DNA of 39,590 nt from Acidobacteriota bacterium (GTDB lineage Bacteria; Acidobacteriota; Terriglobia; Bryobacterales; Bryobacteraceae): contig VFZO01000024.1 in assembly GCA_016871155.1 (NCBI GenBank), forward strand, positions 1 to 39,590. Direction: 5' to 3'. Positions within the stretch are counted from its first letter, which is position 1. Each line of letters begins with the position of its first letter. Of the stretch, positions 34,801-39,590 are shown in pieces. A program made the position numbers and the translations under genes. A model generated the notes under the pieces. The model saw only the letters and a program-made list of their open reading frames with translations. It was not told the origin of the DNA and did not search any database.

Positions 34801-35126
34801 GTTTCGTTGACCTGGCCGACCGTCAAGGCAAAGTCGATTGTGGCGGTCTGCTGCACCTGAAGCTCAATGCCGTTGCGCACTGCGGCACGGAATCCGCTAG
34901 CCTCGACGCGGACGGCATACATACCGGGAACGAGTGACGGGAATCGATAGATACCGGCCTCATTTGTGACAGTATCGCGGGACGTGTTGGTCGCGGAGTT
35001 CGTAGCCGTAACTCTCGCTGATGGAACCACGGCGCCTGTCGAGTCTTTCACCTCGCCGGTAATGTCCCCAAAAGTCTGCGAGCGGGCCGTCAAGGAGAAG
35101 GCGAGAATCAGGAGAAAGCGCTGCAT
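31851..35126 (-). CDS. TonB-dependent receptor, Oar-like, with carboxypeptidase-regulatory domain
   Basis: A 1091-residue outer-membrane receptor. The signal peptide MQRFLLILAFSLTARSQ is followed by a carboxypeptidase-regulatory-like beta domain (about 18-110: FGDITGEVKDSTGAVVPSAR to TIDFALTVGQVNE), the plug (about 115-235: IVDLPLNGRNFLQLVSLSPN, then NNYTLDGIANTDINFNLYIV and VQSGIYPAEFGRSATQINVS) and a long barrel. It ends QVQFGLKYLF with C-terminal Phe. It is a complete example of the large paralogous Oar-like families of Solibacter-type genomes, usually linked to uptake of polymer fragments. A specific substrate cannot be inferred. No TonB or ExbBD gene is near; those act from elsewhere in the genome. 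The plug motifs here make the lack of them in the 4945-7434 protein stand out. Confidence 0.92.
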   Translation of the reverse strand: MQRFLLILAFSLTARSQTFGDITGEVKDSTGAVVPSARVTATNSATNTSRDTVTNEAGIYRFPSLVPGMYAVRVEASGFRAAVRNGIELQVQQTATIDFALTVGQVNETVEVSATASLLNTQDATVGTVIEQRRIVDLPLNGRNFLQLVSLSPNVTYGFSTPGQANGRQGGSRTQQNISVSGMRGTWNNYTLDGIANTDINFNLYIVLPSVDALQEFKVQSGIYPAEFGRSATQINVSTKPGTNELHGAVYWFLRNSAIDARAYDFDGRNPARIPFRWNQYGATVGGPVVKNRLFFLANFEGFKERRSNNAFYTVPTAAMRGGNFSAAAHVSVLNDPLTGQPFANKTIPASRLHPNARILFEFWPDPNIEKPTVDRNFQRVIRNLNDKDQITARGDFHESSNSQWFGRYSWMDESALNEGIKLNGDTLATRARQYMVSNTRVLSATKVNEFRFGYNTFYNEVGQELGGVRNVVKEMNLPLGTDPPSSWGVPAISVAVPYSGFGNGANGPFVVDNKIVQFVDNFSWVKGKHSIRFGGEYRYDFYNQIGNEFARGRFTFDGRYTRDSVGDMLLGDLARAEAAVALALSEFRASNFALYVDDIYRVNRKLTLNLGLRYEFFQPYLDKSGTSVNSVVPFLSSVVNDPNRAHHPVAVRAGSGDFYEGRNFRYTGITAVRDGRLGARLINNDWNNFAPRLGIAYSPSDKWVVRTGAGVFFSAESGNSRFDMNRGMAGRLDRVASSLGERPNTSWTNFLDPSQFPVRVPSAYLWGVHPHVATSYSMMYLLNVQRSLSPNTSFEIGYNGALHRKLQGLQNKNAPLPGTTNILLRRPYPDYGFQQIVTGEGFGNYNGLGMKFTTRTRNGLTAMLSYTWSAALDNTSAIRGTNADITPQDNRCLDCEYGHSAYNTPHRFVNSTIWDLPFGKGQRWADKGGILNQVLGGWQVGTIMTIQNGRPINSAAGYDAPGTGSFGDPRGNTNGRNPYLPGADRTSERWLDRSAFFYTAPGTFGNIARNRLLGPSQFIWDFSTLKNFPITENHRLQFRFEAFNFPNHPVLGNYGASWGTNPNNPVPDFGRIRGTATSMRQVQFGLKYLF

Positions 35127-35168
35127 GGAGCCTCCATCAAAAGATTGCCGACAGTCTATCAGAAACCT

Positions 35169-36257
35169 TCACGGTACGGCAATGGCGACTTTCAGAACAT
35201 TGTCCCGCTGTTCGCTGAACAGGCGATACGCTTCGGCGATCTCGTCGAGGTGAAAACGGTGCGTCAGCAAAGGCTTCAAATCGATGCGGCCGGTTTCGAC
35301 CAGACGCATTAGCCGTGTCATGCGCTCCTTGCCGCCGGGGCATAGCGTGGTGACAATGCGTTTGTCGGCGATCCCGGCGCCAAATGCCCCAAGATCAACG
35401 CTCAGATTGTGCGCATAGACGCCGACGCTTGACACTACTCCGCCCGGTTTGACTACGCGAAGCGCGTTCTCAAAGGTCGCCTGGATACCGAGCGCTTCAA
35501 TCGCGACATCGACACCGTGGGTCCTGCGCAAGATCTCATCCGCGGGGTCTCCATCGGCGAGAAACGTGTCCGTCGCCCCCATTTTCCGGGCCGTCTCCAG
35601 TCGAAACGGGTTTTTGTCGACGGCCAGTATACGCGCGGCGCCCATCAGCTTGGCGCCCAGAGTGGCGCAGAGACCAATAGGCCCCTGACCGAAAACCGCG
35701 ACCGTGTCCCCGAGTTTCACTTCCCCGCTCTCAGCGGCTGAGAAACCCGTGGATGCGATGTCGGCCAGCAACAAAACATCGGTATCGCTGAGTGAATCCG
35801 GTACCGGCGCCAGATTCGCCTGGGCGAAGGGAACCAGCATATACTCGGCCTGCGCGCCGTCCATGGAGTTGCCAATCCGCCATCCGCCGAGCGGCCCTCC
35901 GCACTGTGCGGCATGCCCTCCCAGGCAGTCCATGCATTGGCCGCAGGGAGTGATCGCCCCAACCAGAACGCGCTGGCCCACCGAGTAGCCGGTGACCCCA
36001 GCGCCGAGTTCGTGGATGGTACCGACTGCCTCGTGTCCGATCGTGCGGCCGGGCGCGACCGGATATTCGCCGCGAACGATATGAATATCGGTACCACAGA
36101 TCGTGGTCAGGCGGACTTTGATTACGGCGTCCCCAGGACCGGGGCGCGGGATGGGTTTCGACTCCAACCCGAAGCGGTTGGGTGAGTGAAACACGTTCGC
36201 CTGCATGACGCCGGCGGCGGGCAATTCCAAATGGGTTGCGGTTGCGGTGCTGCTCAT
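35169..36257 (-). CDS. Zinc-dependent alcohol dehydrogenase
   Basis: A 362-residue medium-chain dehydrogenase. The catalytic zinc ligands are Cys54 (TTICGTDIHI), His75-Glu76 (TIGHEAVGTI) and Asp166 (ADIASTGFSAAE), the Cys-His-Asp type. Four Cys (105, 108, 111, 119, in CGQCMDC and AQC) give a structural zinc. The nucleotide fold has GQGPIG at 190-195 and Asp214 at the end of the next strand (ILAVDKNPF), which points to NAD rather than NADP. GVDVAIEALGIQ is typical of this branch. ATG 36257 has GGAGG at a good distance (36264-36268), which decides the start over TTG 36263 and ATG 36206. It diverges from the baeRF gene and each has its own sigma-54-type promoter. The substrate could be an alcohol or an aldehyde. 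Confidence 0.9.
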   Translation of the reverse strand: MSSTATATHLELPAAGVMQANVFHSPNRFGLESKPIPRPGPGDAVIKVRLTTICGTDIHIVRGEYPVAPGRTIGHEAVGTIHELGAGVTGYSVGQRVLVGAITPCGQCMDCLGGHAAQCGGPLGGWRIGNSMDGAQAEYMLVPFAQANLAPVPDSLSDTDVLLLADIASTGFSAAESGEVKLGDTVAVFGQGPIGLCATLGAKLMGAARILAVDKNPFRLETARKMGATDTFLADGDPADEILRRTHGVDVAIEALGIQATFENALRVVKPGGVVSSVGVYAHNLSVDLGAFGAGIADKRIVTTLCPGGKERMTRLMRLVETGRIDLKPLLTHRFHLDEIAEAYRLFSEQRDNVLKVAIAVP

Positions 36258-36280
36258 AGCCAACCTCCGCTTCGTTCCAG

Positions 36281-36296
36281 TGCAATCGGACAGCCA
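36281..36296 (-). promoter_or_regulatory. Sigma-54 -24/-12 promoter element of the alcohol dehydrogenase
   Basis: On the minus strand it reads TGGCTGTCCGATTGCA, TGG-N8-TTGCA with GG-N10-GC spacing. The -12 GC is 25 nt before ATG 36257, which predicts a short leader of about 13 nt with the GGAGG ribosome-binding site at its start. It lies 6 nt from the oppositely oriented element at 36303-36318. Confidence 0.65.
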
Positions 36297-36302
36297 ACTT
36301 CT

Positions 36303-36318
36303 TGGACCCGAATTTGCA
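36303..36318 (+). promoter_or_regulatory. Sigma-54 -24/-12 promoter element of the baeRF gene
   Basis: It reads TGGACCCGAATTTGCA, TGG-N8-TTGCA with GG-N10-GC spacing. The -12 GC is 29 nt before ATG 36346, the same distance as at the kinase operon. The predicted transcript starts near 36329, with GAAAGGAGA at 36331-36339 as ribosome-binding site. It lies back-to-back with the dehydrogenase element. Confidence 0.65.
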
Positions 36319-36345
36319 ACTCCAGATTGTGAAAGGAGAAGTCAA

Positions 36346-37464
36346 ATGGCCGTTGCGGAAATGACACCGAAAGCCCAATGGGCACGCGTGACATGGAACG
36401 ACTTGAAGGAGCTGGCGAAGGCACCGGGACCCTGCGTGACGATCGTCGCGCCGATCGACCGGACGCGTCCCGGGCCTGTCCGGATGGATGCATTGGCCGG
36501 CGAGGCCGCGCAGAGCGTACGTCAGCAACTGCTAGCCAGCGAATGGTCCGAAGCACGGATCGCCGAGTATTTGCGGCCATTGGAGATCGTTCTAAATAAC
36601 GTGGATGTTCCTCCGGTTCCTGCCGAGGGCATCGCCCTGTTTCATAGCCGCACGCTGACGCGGTGGTTCCCGATTCCCGCTCCGCGCGAGGCGGCGCATT
36701 TTCTTGGAGCTCGATTTGTGATGGATTCGGTCTGCCGGGCGCTGCTTGAGCCGCCCGAGTTCGTGGTTTTGCTGCTGGCGCGGAAACATATTCGCGCTCT
36801 GCGCGTACAGCCGGGTGCGATCACCCGCCTGGATGCGCCATTTGGCGACATCGCGCCTCCGGAACCGGCGATGAAAGCCCTGAACGCGACAACCGCTGGG
36901 CCACGCGGCGCCAGGGTGCAATTCGGGACATCGGTGGCGCGGGACCAGGAGTACCGGATCCTCCGCAATCTATATGGAAAGGCCGATCGGGCTCTGCGGA
37001 CGCTTTTGCACGGGGAACATACTCCCGTTGTGTTGGCGGGGATCGCTCCGGAAGTGGCTATGTTTCGGGAGATTACAAACTACCCGCACGTTTCCCTGGC
37101 CGCCGTTCTCACTAGCGGCGACGGCGGCGAGACCGACGTCCAGTTAGCACGAAAAGCCCTGGTGGCGTTATCGGGCTGGCGAAGCGACGAAGAACGAAGA
37201 GTCCGGACTTCGATGCAGCGCGCGGCGGCCGCACGGAAATTGAACGATTCAGGCGCGATCATAAGGGCCGCTTCGAACGGTCATGTTCGCGCCTTGCTTT
37301 TTCGAGGCGAAGTGACGGGCCCTGACGACGGATTGAACGTCGCACTGGCCGAGACGCTCAAACACGGAGGCAGCGTTTGGCCGACGCAAGCGGCGCACGA
37401 GGCACCGATGCAGGCCCTGCTTCGCTACCGGCCCGGCGCTGGACCGGCACCGGCTAGCGCTTGA
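36346..37464 (+). CDS. baeRF-family protein (bacterial archaeo-eukaryotic release-factor-like)
   Basis: A 372-residue protein of the eRF1-like bacterial families. The N-terminal part has CVTIVAPIDRTRPGPVRMDA and IALFHSRTLTRWFPIP, the middle FVVLLLARKHIRALRVQPG, and then HTPVVLAGIAPEVAMFREIT with NYPHVSLAAV and, close to the end, LRALLFRGEV-like strands (HVRALLFRGEVTGPDDGL). This is the family pattern with the L7Ae-like C-terminal region. Such proteins are thought to act on ribosomes under stress; Mycobacterium Rv2629 is a hypoxia-induced member. No GGQ hydrolysis motif is visible. ATG 36346 has AAAGGAGA upstream, which decides the start over the longer open frame. Its last 11 nt overlap the convergent CMD-like gene. 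Confidence 0.75.
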   Translation: MAVAEMTPKAQWARVTWNDLKELAKAPGPCVTIVAPIDRTRPGPVRMDALAGEAAQSVRQQLLASEWSEARIAEYLRPLEIVLNNVDVPPVPAEGIALFHSRTLTRWFPIPAPREAAHFLGARFVMDSVCRALLEPPEFVVLLLARKHIRALRVQPGAITRLDAPFGDIAPPEPAMKALNATTAGPRGARVQFGTSVARDQEYRILRNLYGKADRALRTLLHGEHTPVVLAGIAPEVAMFREITNYPHVSLAAVLTSGDGGETDVQLARKALVALSGWRSDEERRVRTSMQRAAAARKLNDSGAIIRAASNGHVRALLFRGEVTGPDDGLNVALAETLKHGGSVWPTQAAHEAPMQALLRYRPGAGPAPASA

Positions 37465-38077
37465 TGGGCGGTAGCCAATCCGGACCGCCCTCTTTCACCG
37501 CTCCCGGCACCTGGCCAACGTTGAGAAGAGCGCCGATGGAGAGGTAGGTGCCGACCAGCGATGTGAGGTCTACCAGGTTCTGCTCTCCGAGCAACTGCTT
37601 TGTTTTTTGGAACGTCGCGTCGGAAACAAAGTGGTTCCGGCAGAGTTCCCGGGTGAAGTCGTACACGATGGCTTCGTCCGGCTTCATGTTCAACGGCCGC
37701 TTGCCAACGCGAAGTTCCGCCAACAGATCGGGAGAGATACCTTCCTTCAATGAAATGGGATAGTGCGCGAACCATTCGAACTGCACGGACCACTCACGGG
37801 CGGCGGTCATGATGGCGAGTTCCATCAGCCGTTTCGGCAGCGTGGATTTCCAACGGAAATAGTTATACAGGTCGAGCAATCCGACAGACATGGCCGGACT
37901 TCGCAACATGACATTCCACGGACCGGCGATGCCTGTGCGCGTCTCCTTCATGAAGCGCTCGGCCAGGGCGCGTTCGTCACCCTTCATTTCTTCCAGTATT
38001 CGCTGGGGGAAGCGAGGTTGGCCGGTGACGGCCAGGACCAGGAGTCCAAACAAGAGTGCGGGTTTCATTCCCCGCAT
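37454..38077 (-). CDS. Secreted carboxymuconolactone-decarboxylase-like protein
   Basis: A 207-residue protein with a signal peptide (MKPALLFGLLVLAVTGQP; the start is ATG 38077 or 38068). The core, LPKRLMELAIMTAAREWSVQ with FEWFAHYPISLKEGISPDL, matches the CMD/AhpD fold, here with the PcaC-like His instead of the CxxC redox pair of AhpD, so a peroxidase function is unlikely. FTRELCRNHFVSD and LVDLTSLVGTYLSIGALLNV follow the family. Exported members without Cys occur in Acidobacteria and similar groups; their substrate is unknown. It follows the sigma-54 activator by 15 nt on the same strand, so the two are likely co-transcribed. It overlaps the baeRF gene's end by 11 nt. Confidence 0.8.
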   Translation of the reverse strand: MRGMKPALLFGLLVLAVTGQPRFPQRILEEMKGDERALAERFMKETRTGIAGPWNVMLRSPAMSVGLLDLYNYFRWKSTLPKRLMELAIMTAAREWSVQFEWFAHYPISLKEGISPDLLAELRVGKRPLNMKPDEAIVYDFTRELCRNHFVSDATFQKTKQLLGEQNLVDLTSLVGTYLSIGALLNVGQVPGAVKEGGPDWLPPIKR

Positions 38078-38092
38078 CGTATCGAAAAACGG

Positions 38093-39463
38093 TCAGCGGC
38101 CGGCGGCCATGCCGTGTTTCTTCATCTTGTAGCGCAATGCGTCGCGCCCAATGCCGAGCATTCGCGCCGCCTGCGACTGATTGCCTTTCGACACCGAAAG
38201 CGCGCCGCGGATGGACCGCGCCTCCTGCTCTTCAAGAGAGGAGCCGTGCTCCGGCGGTAGCTCTTCGGCATGCTCCCACAGGTACTTGGGAAGATCCATG
38301 ACATCGATAGATGCTTCGGCGGCCATCAGGCAGGCGTGGCCGATGACATTCTCTAACTCGCGGACATTCCCCGGCCAGTCGTGCTCGGCGAGGACGAGGC
38401 GGGCCCGATGGGTCAGGTCCCGAATGTCGCGGCCAAACTGCTTGGCATACTTGTCGATGAAAAATTGCTCGAGCAGCGGCAGGTCGTCCAGGCGCTCCGC
38501 CAGCGGCGGCACTTCGAGTTCCAGCATACTGAGGCGGTAGTAGAGGTCCTCTCGAAAACGTCCGGCGGCAACGGCTTCGCGCAAGTTGACGTGAGTAGCG
38601 GCGATGACGTGGACGTTCACTTTCCGGGGCGTCAGCGAGCCAACGCGCATCACCTCCTGCTCCTGCAGGACTCGCAGGAGCTTCGCCTGGGTGGAGAGCG
38701 GCATGTCGCCGATTTCGTCCAGAAACAGGGTGCCTTCGTGCGCGTGTTCGAACAGACCAGGTTTATCCGACGAAGCGCCGGTGAAGGAGCCACGCACGTG
38801 CCCGAACAGCTCGCTTTCAAACAGCGTCTCGACAACGGCCGAGCAGTTGAGCACAACGAACCGGCCGCCGGCCACCCGGCTTAAGCCGTGCATGGCGCGG
38901 GCCACCAAGTCCTTACCCGACCCTGTCGGGCCGGTGATCAGCGCGGTCCGGTAGTGCGGCGCCACCCGCTTGATCTTGCCGAACAGTTCCCACATGGGCG
39001 CCGATTGCCCGAGGATTCCATGGAAGCGGTCTTCATATGGCCGTCCCCCGGCGGCTGCCCGCAGCCGCGCTTCCGCGGCAAAATGCTGTACGCGTTCCCG
39101 GAGTAAAGCAACCGGCACCGGTTTGTTCCAGTAGTCCGCCGCGCCTTTTCGAATCGCATCCACGGCGGTTTCGGTCGTGTAATGCGCGGTCATGATGACG
39201 ACGTCGATCGACGCGTCGAAATGATGGATTTTCTCCAGGAGCTCGATGCCGCTCATTCGCGGCATCACGAGACCCGAAATCACGATGCGCGGGCGAATTC
39301 GCTCGACAAGATCGAACGCTTCGGCCGGATCCACGCACGTGTGAACGCAGATACCGGGCGCCGCAAGCGCAGTGTCCAGTAACGCCAGGCTCGAAGGGCA
39401 GTCGTCGACGGCGAGCACATCGACAAGCACCTCATGTCCCGCCGAGAGATGACTGTCTTTCAT
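38093..39463 (-). CDS. Sigma-54 activator with receiver lacking the phospho-acceptor Asp
   Basis: A 456-residue NtrC-type protein. The receiver fold at about 12-130 keeps the acidic pair (Asp20, Asp21 in LAVDDCPSS), Thr92 (MTAH) and Lys114 (YWNKPV). The residue at the phosphorylation site is Gly64, in RIVISGLVMPRMSG, where the family has Asp. The AAA+ domain has Walker A GPTGSGKD (178-185), GSFTGA (225-230; Ser for the usual Ala) and Walker B TLFLDE (245-250). The C-terminal Fis-like helix-turn-helix is KGNQSQAARMLGIGRDALRY. ATG 39463 has GGAGGAAG upstream. No kinase gene lies beside it. It probably works without phosphorylation, by protein or ligand contact, and is the nearest candidate activator of the promoters at 36281-36318. 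Confidence 0.88.
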   Translation of the reverse strand: MKDSHLSAGHEVLVDVLAVDDCPSSLALLDTALAAPGICVHTCVDPAEAFDLVERIRPRIVISGLVMPRMSGIELLEKIHHFDASIDVVIMTAHYTTETAVDAIRKGAADYWNKPVPVALLRERVQHFAAEARLRAAAGGRPYEDRFHGILGQSAPMWELFGKIKRVAPHYRTALITGPTGSGKDLVARAMHGLSRVAGGRFVVLNCSAVVETLFESELFGHVRGSFTGASSDKPGLFEHAHEGTLFLDEIGDMPLSTQAKLLRVLQEQEVMRVGSLTPRKVNVHVIAATHVNLREAVAAGRFREDLYYRLSMLELEVPPLAERLDDLPLLEQFFIDKYAKQFGRDIRDLTHRARLVLAEHDWPGNVRELENVIGHACLMAAEASIDVMDLPKYLWEHAEELPPEHGSSLEEQEARSIRGALSVSKGNQSQAARMLGIGRDALRYKMKKHGMAAGR

Positions 39464-39512
39464 ACTTCCTCCCCCAAATACTAGCAGGAGAGGGGAACAA
39501 TCGAGTAACGAT

Positions 39513-39585
39513 CCCCCGGCAGAGCCGGGGGCCTTCGTTCGTGAGCCGCTCAAAGCGGCTGGTTGGGGTCGCTGGCGCGGCCCCG
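39513..39585. repeat. Cluster of three hairpins, REP-like or terminators
   Basis: Three successive perfect or near-perfect dyads: CCCCCGGC-AGA-GCCGGGGG (39513-39531), AGCCGCT-CAA-AGCGGCT (39544-39560) and GGGGTCGC-TGGC-GCGGCCCC (39566-39585, one G-T wobble). They lie upstream of the minus-strand activator and run to within 5 nt of the window edge. The pattern resembles interspersed palindromic elements or the end of a gene beyond the window. No coding frame is needed to explain it. Confidence 0.45.
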
Positions 39586-39590
39586 TGGTT

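Noticed and set aside
1..39590. CRISPR array, tRNA, rRNA, integrase or transposase
   Set aside because: No regularly spaced repeats, cloverleaf-type sequences, rRNA stretches or recombinase motifs were recognised by reading.

Overview
The window is GC-rich, tightly packed bacterial DNA. It looks like Acidobacteriota of the Solibacter/Bryobacter type. This is inferred from protein content: a complete Oar-like TonB receptor with an N-terminal carboxypeptidase-regulatory domain, paired DUF1592-type cytochrome and DUF1552 proteins, a PEP-CTERM protein, many secreted acidobacterial-type proteins of unknown role, and two sigma-54 activators. No rRNA, tRNA, CRISPR array, integrase or intact insertion sequence was seen.

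Layout. 1-4807 (minus): SH3 lipoprotein, LD-carboxypeptidase and a PYROXD2-like FAD oxidoreductase, then an ECF sigma factor overlapping a membrane anti-sigma candidate cut by the window edge. 4945-9169 (plus): a barrel protein without the usual Oar N-terminus, a small secreted protein and a PQQ-like propeller protein. 9191-12008: a DipZ-like thioredoxin/NUDIX pair (minus) diverging from an IscU-like/asparaginase pair (plus). 12005-16307 (minus): a sigma-54 response regulator and its multidomain histidine kinase. 16517-23960 (minus): a pilin-like protein, then (in transcription order from 23960) MFS nucleoside-symporter-like protein, small membrane protein, DUF1592-type cytochrome, DUF1552 protein and a degenerate nucleoside-hydrolase-like protein. 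23990-25501 (plus): NlpC/P60 and PEP-CTERM proteins. 25502-27860: sparse, partly decayed sequence with two hypothetical genes. 28017-31414 (minus): nrdA-nrdB. 31851-35126 (minus): the full Oar-like receptor. 35169-37464: a zinc alcohol dehydrogenase and a baeRF-family (eRF1-like) protein, divergent. 37454-39463 (minus): a secreted carboxymuconolactone-decarboxylase-like protein and a second sigma-54 activator.

The most notable signal is regulatory. Three 16-mers of the form TGG-N8-TTGCA, the sigma-54 -24/-12 signature, sit at promoter distance from starts. One precedes the kinase/regulator operon (16335-16350). Two lie back-to-back in the 88-bp gap between the alcohol dehydrogenase and the baeRF gene (36281-36296 and 36303-36318). 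About 1.8 kb from that gap lies the second activator, whose receiver domain has Gly where the phosphorylated Asp should be. I infer a sigma-54 stress module of ADH, an eRF1-like ribosome-associated protein and a phosphorylation-independent activator. The other point of interest is the 16.5-24 kb minus-strand run, which pairs a nucleoside-symporter-family transporter with a nucleoside-hydrolase fold lacking catalytic Asp residues and with exported c-type cytochrome machinery.
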